From NCBI GenBank assembly GCA_900074885.1, contig FJUW01000084.1, positions 62,001 through 126,000 on the forward strand: DNA of 64,000 nucleotides, read 5' to 3'. The translations under genes and the position numbers were made by a program. A model generated the notes under the pieces. That model ran no database searches. It was not told where the DNA came from and was given only the letters and a program-made list of their open reading frames with translations. Numbering within the stretch: position 1 is the first letter of the stretch; each line of letters opens with the position of its first letter. This stretch comes from Rhynchosporium graminicola (taxonomy: Eukaryota > Ascomycota > Leotiomycetes > Helotiales > Ploettnerulaceae). Of the stretch, positions 23,241 to 35,405 are shown piece by piece.

Positions 23241-24774
23241 TCTCGGCCATGGTTAGGCAGAGTAGTGCGGATAGGGTTAAAGGACGCGCTTTAAGTTTCT
23301 TCGGGAGTTCGAGTAAGAGGAGCTCGATGGTCGGTGAGAAGGATGATGAGTCTGTCTCTGGATATGACAGGTGTGGAAAGGAGACTTGATTTGATGATTG
23401 ATGCGTGGATTCACGGTCTTGGACGGGTTGTTTGGTAGGTTTCTTTCGGTCGGGACGGGAAATCAATACCCTTTCTCCTCTGGGAGTGGGTGGAAGTGTG
23501 GTTCAGCGAGCTTTAATTTCTTCCTCTACTATTGTCAAGCGTTGATAGATTTTTGTTTTGCAAAGGATCTTCTTATTTCATGTGCCATCGAAGCGTACCT
23601 TATATACCTATACACCTGTACAAACCGTAAATCTGCTACTTGGAGATGTCACTCCGAAATTACGTTCCTCGTCGGGTTTTCATGTCTATTTCAGTGCAAT
23701 GCGATACACGCCATCTCAAATTGTGGGCAGCCCCCTTGAACCCAAAGATGCGGCACAAATCCCAACCTCGCCACCGTGGCTTCGTTTTCCAATCGTACTC
23801 TGACAGCAAATACAGGACTCCATATCGCTACATGATCATCCATGATAGAATTAGAAAATATTAGTGATGATCGCATACCTCCCATTAAATACAAATGTTT
23901 TTCAGCGAATACCACAAGGCTAGCGAATGAGAATCCAGAGATAGGGAAATCGCAGCTCTCCAGCTCTCTAAGCGGCATATCAGCGACATGAGCGGTACTC
24001 ATGAAGTCCGCGATATACTCCGTTGCACATTCATCATTGGACCTTTGGCATGGGAATCTCTCGTGTGATACCCCCTTGGTATTTACGGGTGCTGATATGG
24101 TCGTCTTTGATGACTCTTTATGAAAACTTCTTGAACGTGTTGAGTTTTGCAGATGAGGGATCATTGATTCAAGATTACCTCGTGCATCATAATTCACATC
24201 CTGACTTACTGCAAATGATTCATCCGTCTCTGATGAGGGATACGTTGCGCCCTGCTCGCTGTCACTATTTCGTAGACTGGCAACGAAGTGTGTTAATCTA
24301 AGCCTGCTAGCAAGTGAGATACCGGTAGTTGAAGAAAGTCACATAAATTTGAGTAGGGTATTCAGGCTAATACGTATACACGTAACAGTCCATAGTGCTC
24401 GATAGGAGTGAGAGATCCTTACATTTTATACATGCTACGAAATACCGACAGGGACTTGAATAAAGACTAGCCAAAATACAAAGTGGCTTTTCGAGGCTTG
24501 ACATTTCTTGTCGACTGAGTGTAGGGAAATTTGTTGCTTCACCTGGTCTTTGTCAACATTTGATATTACCACCGCACCTTACGCCGAAAAGATGGGCTTT
24601 CCTTTATTGTCCGAGGCATTTCTGTAATTCCATGCACCACCTCTTAAGTAGCAAAACAGTAGCAATCCTCGCTTACATCCACCACCATGGCTAGCCTCAA
24701 ATCCACTCCCACACGCACACGTACCCCGCAAAGTTATCAGATCAGAATAAAAAAAGAGCAAAAATCTATACTTG
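23241..24774. other. Intergenic spacer, one uncertain minus-strand frame
   Basis: A minus-strand frame of 168 codons at 24197-23691 has no motif I recognise, no clear start context and no neighbouring exon I can join. The plus-strand frames overlap it in part and look like shadows. No supported gene. Confidence 0.45.
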
Positions 24775-24860
24775 TGCAACCTCCGTGAATCGAACACGAA
24801 CCTCCACCTTACTCAAATCGAAGGACTTTGGAAGGGTGGAATCCTAACCATTGCTGTTGT
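24775..24860 (-). tRNA. tRNA-Gly(TCC)-like relic with intron, 5' arm incomplete
   Basis: Minus-strand sequence folds as most of a tRNA. The T arm (24783-24799) is a 5-bp stem, allowing one G-T pair, around loop TTCGATT. The anticodon stem pairs CCACC (24839-24835) with GGTGG (24808-24804). The loop CTTCCAA places TCC at 24832-24830, and about 19 extra bases after the anticodon would be an intron. The D loop reads AATGGTTA. The 3' acceptor strand is AGGTTGC plus A. On the 5' side only CAAC of the expected acceptor strand remains, and the first strand of the D stem is missing, as if about five bases were deleted. It is probably a pseudo-tRNA. Confidence 0.35.
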
Positions 24861-25547
24861 TTGTTAGGTGATAGCCCGTAAGTAGTGGTGACAGGTTAAC
24901 TTACGACCAAGGAAGCTGTTCCAGATGCCACCAAGTGGCTTATGTAGTTACAATATGGAACTAGCAAAGCGTCGCACTGAGGAAGCCTCATCCCCTTGAC
25001 CCACTACCGAGCTTCGATGTTTGCGTTGGGACAGTCTTGCCCTTAGATCGGAACGCCACAAACAGCACGATAATGCCAAGCAAAGGAGATTTCTAACAGT
25101 CTAGCCTGGGTGTTGATAATATCTCACAAACAGAACATAGCAGAAGGATACCTCGAGCGAATAACCTTTACACAAAGTATCCACAATCCAGTGTTTCTCG
25201 CCATACACGATCATCGTATAGATCACCTGCAGGTTAATAAGATTTGTGGCCGTCTACTTATTTGTGACGGTGTTGTCTTTTTGTGAGCTGATTCTGTAGC
25301 TTTATGGTTCAAGTACAATGCAGCATGTCTTTGCTTGGCCAGATGCTATTGTAAGTGTGTCTGGCGAAATGGTCGTCTCAGATTCCTCTCCGTACCATGC
25401 CACCGTATCAGCACTGCAATTCTTGCAGCGAATGCTTCAGCTGCTTATTCGCTAGCCTTCATCTCCTCTCCAGACTCTCCTGAGACATACAGATGAAGAG
25501 CGTGCCAGTACCTAGGTCAGGTATATACTATCGCCGTATTCAATACC
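24861..25547. other. Intergenic spacer
   Basis: About 690 bp between the tRNA-like relic and the 3' end of the thioredoxin-fold gene. No open frame or RNA signature seen. Confidence 0.55.
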
Positions 25548-26210
25548 TCAATCCCATTCCTCGTCATCATCGGCTACCTTCTTCGGTGCCTTTACACCCC
25601 ATGTAACACTCGCCTCTCCCACAGCCCTCGCTCTCTGCAAAACGCCAGCTTGTAATAATCTGGTCTCCAGATCCTTGGTTGTGAATGTATCCTCCGTATA
25701 TCCTAAACCCTCAAATCCAACGATTCTATCAACACTGACTCCATTGGCAAAGGCCAACACACAAGGCAGAACCTGAACCTTCAACTTGACCACCAAGAAT
25801 GGCGCATTATCAACCCTCATCTTCAAGAACCGTGTATCCGTATGCTTCGCCGCAAGAGCCTGCCAAAGTCAGCTTATCCCGTGCAATGAAAGGAGGGGTC
25901 ATACCTCTAAATGTCCATCCATGACCCCGCAACGCGCAAAATCGTCCTTTGCAAAATGGACCACGGCAAACTTGACAGAAGTGGTTAAATCCATGAGCGC
26001 TTTCTCTTCCTTTATCTCAGTGTAGTGCCCAAAGCCATCGCTCTTCTGCGCCTTTGCGCGCGAGAATTCCGAGTGCAATTGCTGGATTCGCTGTTCACGG
26101 AAGGCGTCGAGTGCTGGAGAATCTTCGAGGGAGGCAATAAGGGCATCTTCGTCGTCGGAGGTACTTCCCGCATCAAGGATGGCTGCCACTTGGGCATCTA
26201 TTTTTGCCAT
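25548..26210 (-). CDS. plp1: Plp1/TXNDC9-type thioredoxin-fold protein
   Basis: Two exons, 26210-25905 and 25859-25548, around a 45-bp intron (25904-25860; GTATGA donor, GGCAG acceptor), give 205 residues. An acidic and helical N-terminus (DDEDALIASLED, REQRIQQLHSEF) precedes a phosducin-like thioredoxin fold: KFAVVHFAKDDFARC, HLEALAAKHTDTRFLKM, VDNAPFLVVKLKVQVLPCV and VDRIVGFEGLG. The redox CXXC is absent, as in TXNDC9. The C-terminus is acidic (DDDEEWD). The family works with the CCT chaperonin in folding tubulin and actin and with G-protein beta subunits; this role is inferred. It diverges from the GDP-mannose transporter gene with 589 bp between the starts. Confidence 0.9.
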
Positions 26211-26799
26211 CTTGGAGGATTGAAAAGGTCTTGGGATCGGACGCGCTGGAAACCACTTTGGCTTCGCGACTGCGCTCTACGCGTTGGCCTAAGCTCGATC
26301 GAGAGGCACGCAGATTCTACGACCCGAGCTCAGAAACCTTGTATCAAGAGTAACAATCAGATTCTTCTACCCAAATTTTGTCGGTATCTATCCTTCAGAT
26401 TCCTTTTGCAAATTCCGGTGACCTCCTGAAGATCCGACCCCTTTCTTGCGAAGTTGCTGCAGCGAAAAGAAAATCTTGAGATCGCCTTGCGCATTCATCC
26501 CTGCATTTCGACGCTAAAATTGACAACGGAACGGCTAGGTAAGGTTTGGAAGGGAGAGGCCAGGTACTTTCGTTAAATCTTGAACTCTCCTTGACGAGCA
26601 ACCACCTCTCGAATTAAGGACGTCTTCAACCTATCCGGCACTCCACGTACCTTCCAATACTCAGTCAATGCCCCGATAGTAACGATTATACTCGAACAAC
26701 TTTTCAACCGACCAGGCAGCAGTTCAGCTTCCCCCTTCCGTTGTCGCGAAGACGCCCTTCGAACATCTCCTTTCAGAATAACCTCGAGCCACCGCAGCC
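26211..26799. promoter_or_regulatory. Shared divergent promoter region of plp1 and the GDP-mannose transporter
   Basis: 589 bp between two opposed start codons. It must contain both promoters. No obvious TATA box and no conserved operator that I can name. Confidence 0.4.
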
Positions 26800-28137
26800 A
26801 TGGATAACAAGAAGAATGAAGACTACGCTATCAACATGCCAGATAGAGACAATGACTTCAATGGAAAGTCATCTCCGTCTTCGAGGGATCCTTTCATCAT
26901 CCCCACCAGATCCCCCAGGCACCCTCCCGCAGCACCTCTTTCGAGCATAACGAATAGCCCTCCCCTCTCTATTCTGGCATACTGTTTGGCCTCGATTTCT
27001 ATGACAGTAACGAACAAATACTGCGTGTCGGGAGCCAACTGGAACTTGAACTTCTTCTACCTTGCCATCCAGGTATATCATCCTTGGCAGACAGTGGGAA
27101 ACCCTGGCTAACTAGTACAAGTCTCTGGTTTGCATTACTGCTATCATAATCTGCAAGCAGGCTGGTTTAATTACAACACTCGCACCTTTCGATTCGAAGA
27201 AAGCCAAAACATGTACGCTGGTTCTGCGTCCTTGAGGGAATCAGGTGCTAATTCTCATAGGGTTCCCCATTTCCCTCCTCCTTGTCGGTATGATCTACAC
27301 CAGTACAAAAGCGCTCCAGTTTCTCTCGGTTCCCGTCTACACGATCTTCAAGAACTTGGCCATCATCGTCACTGCATACGGAGAGGTTCTATGGTTCGGA
27401 GGAAGCGTCACAGCATCCGCTCTTTTCGCTTTTGGACTTATGGTTCTCAGCTCCGTCGTAGCTGCTTGGGCTGATATCCAACATGCGCTTTACGGAAGTG
27501 CAGAGATCCAAAGTGCGGAAGCAGCAATGGCTATCTCTACCTTGAATGCTGGATATGCGTGGATGGCAATCAATGTCTTCTGTACATCCGCCTATGTGCT
27601 CTCCATGCGCAAAGTCATCAAGAAGATGAACTTCAAGGATTGGGACAGTAAGTTGCGGCTCTTCCCTACTTTTAGGTTATGCTAACATATTGCCAAGCCA
27701 TGTTCTATAACAACCTCCTCACCATCCCAGTCCTCTTCCTCTGCTCCTTCATCTTCGAGAACTGGTCCAGCGTAAACCTAGAGAAGAACTTCCCGATTGA
27801 GTCCCGCAAAAACCTCATGGCCGGCATGGTCTACTCCGGTCTGGCCACGATCTTCATCTCCTACTGCTCAGCTTGGTGTATCCGTGTTACTTCATCCACT
27901 ACATACTCTATGGTCGGATCTCTCAACAAGCTTCCAATCGCTATCAGTGGTCTCATCTTCTTCTCTGCGCCAGTCACTTTTGGAAGTGTTTCCGCTATCA
28001 TTATCGGATTCGTCAGTGGAATAGTCTATACGTGGGCTAAGCTTAGACAGACTCAGGCCAACAAGATGTCGCTTCCCTCCCAGAACCAGCAAGTCATGAG
28101 CGCCAGCTCGCAAAGCGACCGAGATGCCTCGAAGTAA
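26800..28137 (+). CDS. VRG4: GDP-mannose transporter of the Golgi
   Basis: Four exons (26800-27072, 27122-27212, 27261-27647, 27698-28137) encode 396 residues. Introns are 48-50 bp with a CTAAC branch in two of them, and the joins restore AIQSLVCITAII, AKTWFPISLLLVGMIYTSTK and DWDTMFYNN. After a polar, disordered N-terminus of about 55 residues come roughly ten hydrophobic helices. Signature blocks are KALQFLSVPVYTIFKNL, GEVLWFGG and, near the C-terminus, GSLNKLPIA, the variant of the GALNK nucleotide-binding motif. The protein exchanges cytosolic GDP-mannose for GMP, feeding mannosylation of glycoproteins and of inositol sphingolipids. The GT32 gene about 4 kb downstream would use this substrate. 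Confidence 0.93.
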
Positions 28138-29501
28138 GAGGGAATTATCTTGGCCTTCTCGATCCTCTCACAACTCGCCTTCGATTTTGTAGAGATAAAG
28201 GCTACCTCTTGTTCAATCCCCTCGGGAGATTAAAAATTTGGAGATGTCTATTTGTGTATCATAACCTTTTGCGCTGGTGTTTCTCTAAACTAGGTGGTCT
28301 TTAGACTGGGAGGTCACGGGTCATGGAATGAACCCGTTCGTCGTTAGCACGCTTGGGTGCTATCCGTCGCAAAGGTTAATTACGCTTTCCTTTGTTTCTT
28401 CGGACGGTCTTGAAAATTTTCAGATACTGGCGCCAGATATTGTACGGTCAATTGAACGAGACATGCTGGATAGCAGCACAGAAAATCATACAATACGAAT
28501 AATGCAGATCTAGAATCCGTTCCCTTCGGTCATACGTCTCCATGTCTCACAAACCCTTTTTCTTTTCTTGTCTCTTTCTAATCGTTACTTTCCGCCGCCT
28601 TGCAATCTTCAACATTGTCTCGTTCTCTCCCTCTCGCTTCTTATCATACCACCTTTCCTCACCTAATTCACGCATTCTTCACAGATTCACCTTCCTCTCC
28701 TCTCTAACAAACTTTCTTACTTCCCCTCGCGATTACCTTTCCTTCACAGCTGATTTCGTCTTCACAGAAAGCTAAATCCTTCCCTCTTTTTACCACCCTT
28801 CACTCAACCTGGTACACCTTTCGCTCTCCCACCACAGCGTTCAAGATCTGAGACAAGCTTGCTATTGTAGCTGCTGAGTGACCTTCTGACAAAGTTGTGA
28901 TCAAGCTACGTAGCATGCGGCGTCTCTGAGGAGGGTTGAGATACCGCCGTGTAACGTGAGGGTTGGGGTGAGGTGGATAGAAGTTGTTGTTATGGAGAGG
29001 ATTGCGGTGGCTCGTTGGGAATATGGAGGATGCCGATTGAGATTTTATGAGGCTACGGAAAGAGATTGGGAGATGAGTGTTATTCCGAGAGCGAGGTTTA
29101 TGGGAAGTGTGAGGAAGCCTTGCGTGAGGGAGGCGGAATAGGACTTATTGGGAGACATGGAGGTTGATGGTTGAGAAATTCTAAAAGTGTTTCTTCAATT
29201 GTTTTCTTTAGTGTAAATGACGAAGCCAAATGAGAGGTCACGATAAATTGATCTTCAGGTTGGTTTGATTCTAAGAAAACACCTAGCTTGAGGGAGTCTT
29301 GGAAGTGTTGTTTACTGATCGCTACATTTGAAGATCTGCAAGGCTGACCTCCCTCGGCAAAATGACGTCCTTCAGCCGCGCCTGGGGAAATGTTCCTGTC
29401 AACTTCAAAGCATCGAACCACGTCCAACAGTTAGGCTGGTCCCGATTCCCAAATGCTACGTCAATACAATTCGGTATAATAGTATTCAGATCTGGTCAAA
29501 C
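28138..29501. other. Intergenic spacer, no gene recognised
   Basis: About 1.36 kb. A pyrimidine-rich stretch lies at 28540-28830. Small open frames (plus 28542-28775 and 28956-29141) have skewed composition and no motif. Confidence 0.55.
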
Positions 29502-30829
29502 ATGTCTTCAATTGATCCCCCCAGAGTCGAATCCTCGTAAGCATGCTCCACTTCAACACAGAGCATCTTTAACTCTCCTCCAGACTCTCCTTCACCCAAG
29601 GTCTCCTCCTCGGCCAGCTATCCGTTGTAATCCTCCTCGGAGCCTTCATAAAATTTTTCATCTTCGGCGATCCCCCCTCTCCAGACATAACCGCGGCCGT
29701 CCGCGCAACAGAGCGCCGCTCTCGAACCCTCGCACACAAACGCTCACTCCTCTCCCTGCGCACCACAACGTCCTCTCGAACCTCTCTCCCTCCAACTCAC
29801 CACCAAACTCTAAACAAGAAGCGCTCCTCCGTGCTCCGAAATCCTCCTCCTCTTACCACAAACACGATCCTCAGCAAAACATACTACAATGTCGACTCCC
29901 ACCAACCGGAGAGTCTAGATTGGTTCAATGTGCTCATCGCGCAAACAATCGCCCAGTTTCGAAGCGATGCCCAATTCGACGATGCAATACTCACATCTCT
30001 CACGAAAGCCTTAAATGGTACATCACGACCGGATTTCCTCGACGAGATCAAAGTCACGGAATTGAGTCTCGGAGAAGATTTTCCTATCTTCAGTAACTGT
30101 AGAGTTATTCCCGTGGATGAAGATGGATTGAGTTTAGGTGTTCCTGTACGGGGCGAGGCGGCAGGGAGAGAACATGGACGGTTACAAGCTAGGATGGATG
30201 TTGATTTGAGTGATTTCATTACGTTGGCTGTGGAGACGAAGTTACTGCTCAATTATCCCAAACCGCTTGTTGCGATCTTGCCTGTTGCGCTGGCTGTTAG
30301 TGTGGTGAGGTTTAGTGGAACATTATCTATCAGTTTTATACCGGGGAGTCCAACGAATGCGACGATGTTGGCGTTTAGCTTCTTGGATGATTATCGATTG
30401 GACTTTTCTGTTAGGAGCCTGGTGGGTAGTAGGAGTCGTTTGCAGGATGTACCGAAGATTGCGAGTCTCGTGGAAGCGAGGTTGCATACTTGGTTTGATG
30501 AGAGGGCTGTAGAGCCGAGATTTCAGCAGATTGAGTTGCCCAGTCTTTGGCCGAGGAAGAAAAATACTAGGGGTGGTGAGGAGGGTACTGGGAGTTCCTC
30601 TGGTGGAGTAGGAATGGGAGGGGGACTGGGAAGTGAGCCGGGGAGTGTGAGTAGAGCGAAGGGAAAGGAGCTCGAGAGGGACTTGAGGGATGAGGCCAGG
30701 AGAGAGATTGAGGCCGAGGCGAGAGCTAGAGAGAAGGATGTTGAGCAGGAGGGTTTGAGGTGGAGGAGGAGAGCGAGGGGTGAGGAGTATGCTATGCCGG
30801 GGAGTATGCCCGGTTTGAATATGACTTGA
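29502..30829 (+). CDS. MMM1: Maintenance of mitochondrial morphology protein 1 (ERMES)
   Basis: Exons 29502-29536 and 29584-30829, joined across a 47-bp intron (GTAAGC donor, TCCAG acceptor), encode 426 residues. Exon 1 gives only [11 protein letters not shown]. After the join comes [27 protein letters not shown] in two blocks, the single ER-membrane anchor (about residues 18-40), then a basic linker ([11 protein letters not shown]). The SMP lipid-binding domain follows, with [47 protein letters not shown] and [15 protein letters not shown]. The tail is Gly-rich then strongly charged, ending [11 protein letters not shown]. Mmm1 is the ER subunit of the ER-mitochondria encounter structure and transfers phospholipids between the membranes. 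Confidence 0.95.
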
Positions 30830-32249
30830 AAATCCTACTCGTCTACCTGCGTCTAAAACTTGATTGATCTGCCAACCGACAGGCTGGATTTTTCCAACCA
30901 TGGCATCACGAGGATCTTTGGGTCCACGACTGGGCAAAGTAGGTGAATCCGAGATTTGAGTGCAAAGGGAAGCCAAAAAGCTAGAGCGAGGAGCATCTAC
31001 TTGAGTAAACTCGCTTGTCGTAAACAAAACTTCGAATTCAAGAAAGCGAGAAAAGTCAAACCGCTCCGAATATCCCTTGCTCCTCTTCAAAGCGTAGCTC
31101 ATCTAGCCAATTATCTCAATCTCGAGTCTCCGCTTGATCCACGGGTGTTTATAGATGCAAAATAGTATGGGAGTATTACAGTCATCAATGGTCACCTCAG
31201 GCGCCCTGGACGCCACGGACGCCTCGGGAAGGTAGACAGTTAACCAAGTCATAAATCCCACTCAAAAACTTTCCTATGCTGCAACTTCGTACCTTTCTGT
31301 ACCTTTGATCATATGTAAATACATCTATCTGTATAAGTAGTGCTGAATATCTATCTGAGTATAATACAAAAAGAAAAAAGAGGAACTTATTTCTTGTGAT
31401 TTTCAGTAGGAAATTCACGAGCTACCTATTGCAAACAAACCTAAACCAATATCTTATATGATCGTTGACGGCAGACCTGCGAGCAGTGCAGTCTACATGC
31501 AGTTATACCTCCCTCCCGACTTCGGCTCCGGGTCATCACATCCCCCGTCGGATGGATCTCCATGAAATATCGGAAATCGGGTATTTGATTTGACAGCCCG
31601 GGAAGTCAATACTCCATCCAGTCTTACCCGGACACAGTTTAACCCTCGATCGCGGACGTTGGAAAGTCTCTTCGCAGCCCCCCGGGAAAAGTGGGTGTTT
31701 TCAATCGTCATTCACATGGGCATGTGAGATCTTTTGTGCTGCGTGCATATGGTATTTGCTGGGCTTACGGCGACATTTGCATGTATATGGCTTGAGTCTT
31801 TACGTACACATTTCATTCACCAATCTTGAACTTTTCTATTCAGAACTTTCCGATATCCAAAGAAGAACAAACTCCGGTTTTGATCAATCCAGTTAATATC
31901 CCGAAAAGCGGAACTTCGTGAAACAGGCTGGTCTGGCACTTGGAGAGATTACGGCTTGGCATCACGATGATCTGACAACCCTGACTGACCAAGCCAAGAT
32001 TGAAGATTCCTTCCATGAGGAATCCTCGCTCTGAGGACGGAAGACTGACGGAGCGGATGAAACGAAAGCCACCGAGGACGACGAGAACCACTTATATCGA
32101 ATGCAGACCTAGGTAATAACGCTCCTTTACCTCTCTACCTACCTATATCCTCATTTCTCTCAATCTCTCTGTCATCTTCCCTCTGCGTACAATAACGCAC
32201 CCCAAACATCATCCTGCCTCTCACGCGACATCGTCGCCCACGCCTCGCC
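30830..32249. other. Intergenic spacer
   Basis: About 1.4 kb between MMM1 and the GT32 gene. A GC-rich patch at 31500-31700 holds several CGG/CCG words but no gene. The last 100 bases are pyrimidine-rich, a likely 5' leader. Open frames here are short or are shadows of MMM1. Confidence 0.5.
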
Positions 32250-33383
32250 ATGCGCCGCGGAACCCTCATCTTTCTCTTAATCAACCTCTTCACAATCGGC
32301 TTCCTCGTCAACGCCTTCAGCACGCTCATCGCCCTCCTCTTCACCACCGGCGAAGCAGATGCCATCCACCGCGCCGAAATCCCCGCGCCCGGCTCAGATA
32401 TGATCGAGACCCGGACGCAGCTGATCCCGAAAATCATACATCAGACATATATCAACGAGTCGATCCCCGACCGATGGCTTGCTGGGCAGAAGAGTTGTAA
32501 GGATTTGCATGAGGATTATGAATATATTGTACGTTTGCCCGCCCTGGTTCCTCACCACGCAGAGAAACGATTTCGGGAATGGCCATGTTGTTTCTTTCAT
32601 GACCATTCCGGATTATTTATACTATTTTGGCATAGAGAGGAAGATGAGATGCTAACAAAAACCCCACAGCTCTGGACAGACGCTAAATCGCGAGAATTCA
32701 TAGCAGCTGAATACCCCTGGGCCCTCTCCAACTTCGACAGCTACAGCTTCCCCATCCAACGTGCGGACGCCATTCGGTATTTCATACTCGCCCACTACGG
32801 TGGAATTTATATCGATCTCGACGACGGCTGCAACCGGCGTCTCGACCCCCTCCTCTCCTATCCAGCCTGGGCACGACGCACTCTTCCAACAGGAATAAGC
32901 AATGATGCATTGGGCTCTGTGCCGCAACACCCGTTCTTTCTGAGAACGATCGAGAGTCTGGCGGGTTATAATCGAAATTGGTTCATGCCGTATGTTACGG
33001 TCATGTACTCTACGGGACCGCTCTTCCTCTCCGTATTATGGGTACAATATATGCGTGACAAACGACCACTTTCGGAACATGTCAGGATATTATTACCGGA
33101 GGAGTATAAAGGCTTTACATGGAGTTTCTTCAATGTTACGAAGGGTAATAGTTGGCATGGGAAAGACGCGGAGACGATCTTCTGGATGGGGAAACATTGG
33201 TTTTTCTTAACGGTGACGGGCTTCGCGGTTGCGGGTGTGGTGGGGAGTGTAATGTGGTGGGCGTGGAATGTGTGGATTGTGAGAGGGAAAAGGGTTAACG
33301 GGGGCAAAAACAGGAGTGGATTAGGGCTCTTGAGGAGAATCAGCGGGAAGGAAAGATATGAGTTGGTTGATCGGCTGGCGTGA
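32250..33383 (+). CDS. SUR1: GT32 inositol phosphorylceramide mannosyltransferase
   Basis: Exons 32250-32528 and 32670-33383 encode 330 residues. The 141-bp intron (GTACGT donor, CCACAG acceptor) is in phase and stop-free, so an unspliced frame also exists, but removing it joins YEYI to LWTDAKSREFIA, the expected family sequence. Near the N-terminus is a membrane anchor (IFLLINLFTIGFLVNAF). The GT32 core has PKIIHQTY, RADAIRYFILAHYGG and the metal-binding DXD in YIDLDDGCNRR (about residues 142-145), then ISNDALGSVPQHPFFL and YSTGPLFLS. A second hydrophobic segment near the C-terminus precedes a basic tail. Relatives (Sur1, Csh1) add mannose from GDP-mannose to inositol phosphorylceramide in the Golgi. 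The exact acceptor is inferred. Confidence 0.9.
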   Translation: MRRGTLIFLLINLFTIGFLVNAFSTLIALLFTTGEADAIHRAEIPAPGSDMIETRTQLIPKIIHQTYINESIPDRWLAGQKSCKDLHEDYEYIVRLPALVPHHAEKRFREWPCCFFHDHSGLFILFWHREEDEMLTKTPQLWTDAKSREFIAAEYPWALSNFDSYSFPIQRADAIRYFILAHYGGIYIDLDDGCNRRLDPLLSYPAWARRTLPTGISNDALGSVPQHPFFLRTIESLAGYNRNWFMPYVTVMYSTGPLFLSVLWVQYMRDKRPLSEHVRILLPEEYKGFTWSFFNVTKGNSWHGKDAETIFWMGKHWFFLTVTGFAVAGVVGSVMWWAWNVWIVRGKRVNGGKNRSGLGLLRRISGKERYELVDRLA

Positions 33384-35405
33384 AGAATTGTCATGGCTAT
33401 GCTTGAGATTCTTGCTTTTGAGAGCATGGAATTGCTGCATGTTGGAAATCAGATTATCTTCACGCAAAGGAGAAGCGGGAGGAAGATTGAAGAATAGACA
33501 GAGAGATAGTCCTCGCTAGTGCAGCATATAGGACTTATTCTCTCTGTGTCGAACCTGGTACATACATACTTATACACGCGGCGATCTCGGTGTTTTCTTC
33601 CCTCTGTGTTCTCTATCGAGACATGTAATCATTAATGGCACGTTTATGCGCGAAATTGCAGATACATGGGTACTGTTTGCTATATACTTCTTGACACTTG
33701 ATTCTCAAATACATTCATATTCCTATCCAAGACTCCGTCCTTTTTATCAATCAATCCCATTCTTTCTTTACCTCACGAGGCACTTGACAAGTCGAGTACT
33801 CATACGGTGCATCGACACAGGAGTGATCATGCCGAATAAACCTATCATCGACGTACGATACAACACAACAAAGTATCATGACAAACGTTACAAGTAGATA
33901 GATTCCTCACATCCACCTCACTTCCTCACTTCCTCACTTCCTCGTCAAGAACGACTCGAGACCTTTTCTTCTTCTAGAAATAGAAAGATGGATAGATAGG
34001 CAAACAGCACAGCACTCGCACGAGGAAAACAAAAAAAATCCAAATTCTAGCGGAGGGAGACAGAAGGGTGAGGTGGTCTTGCTAACTTATCACTACACGC
34101 AGACTAGAAGTCTACCCATCAACGAATGAAGTTCGCAATGAGAGTTCACGCTCTGGGAAGTATGAGATGTATAGATATTCAAACTTTACCCTGAACACTA
34201 CACTTATTCACACAATCTAATCATACCCTAGATACTCAAGTAAGCAAGCAATTTAACTAAGCTAAAAAGACTTAGGCTATAAAAGCAACCCACATGTCCA
34301 CTCCAATATCCATTACTCAACCGTACAAATAACACAACGTAAGAGATCAACGATTCTCGTACTACAGTAAATCAAACAAGCTCATTCCTGAAATTCATAA
34401 AGTCCATCTCTATGGAAACTAGTCTCGGGATATCTATCTATCCCGCGATCCCATCACCTCCAATTGCGCAATTCCTTCCACTCGTTAGTCAACCGTATCT
34501 CCCGTCGACGAGCTTGTTCCTCTAATCGAGCGATCAAACAGAGTGAATACCGACGCCCTTCGGTTAGTACACTAGAGCAGAGTCTAATTCTATCTTCTCA
34601 CTCTCTTCCTCACTGCCACGCACAGCTCTCTATCCTTCTTTCTTCTGTTTAAAGAAAAAAAAAAAAAAAAAAAGGAACAAAATTATTCTGATATCAGTAA
34701 TCACGTTCATTTCTACAAGCTTGTTCTCACATAGCGAGAAGTCATGATGATCATCTATAGCAGCAGATGTGGCGGCGGCGGAGGAGGAAGAGGAGGAGGT
34801 AGGTTGGGTGAGGCTGCGCAAGTACAATACTAGAAAATCGACTTGTCGTTAAATTCTATTGAAGGGGGCTGGCTAACAGCTCCCTAGGTAGAATAGAGGA
34901 AATCCACTCCTGATTCGTAGATTTATTACATCACCGCTTGTAAATAAGTTGATAAACAGAGTTTTCTGGGCTACAGAGGTCAAAATTCAAGAATCCGGAT
35001 CCTGGAAGCCTTATATGCTTCTGATTAGCAGTCTTTCAAGCTTTCGAGTATCGCAAATCTCATGTCGCATGTCAAATGAGACCAATTTCCAAACGGCAAC
35101 TCATATTTGTATTCGCCGAAACAATTCGCCAATCGGAAGTCCCATGTACCAATGGGAGGAGAATTCGCTGAATCGGAGGTAATAGATCACAGTGATCGAA
35201 ATCAGAATTAAAAGCCAAAGGGTTGGCCTAATCACTAGCCGAGCAAAGTAAGAAGGTCTTTGATTCCTTAAAGGAAGCCATTTTTGTTAGTTACAAAATT
35301 CTTTAGATCCTCAATCTCATCAGAACTTGTATGGAGCATCGAGAGGGTCCTTTACCGGCGGTGGATTTTACGTGCCGGTATAGATTTCCTCTTAAAAGAC
35401 CGCTT
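33384..35405. other. Intergenic spacer with simple repeats
   Basis: About 2 kb. Low-complexity tracts include a TTCCTCAC repeat near 33921-33943, a 20-base A run near 34651-34672 and a GGC/GGA triplet run at about 34768-34802. No gene seen; the small frames reflect these tracts. Confidence 0.6.
33921..33943. repeat. Short tandem repeat (TTCCTCAC)
   Basis: About three tandem copies of the 8-mer, in non-coding DNA downstream of the GT32 gene. Confidence 0.8.

Noticed and set aside
23691..24197. Minus-strand frame of 168 codons
   Set aside because: No recognisable domain and no supporting exon; left as unassigned sequence.
30323..31102. Minus-strand open frame of 259 codons
   Set aside because: It lies antisense over the MMM1 coding exon, is Ser/Pro/Leu-rich and has no motif; a shadow frame.
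32250..33383. GT32 gene read as one intronless frame of 377 codons
   Set aside because: The extra 47 codons have consensus splice ends and interrupt a conserved block; removing them restores the family sequence.
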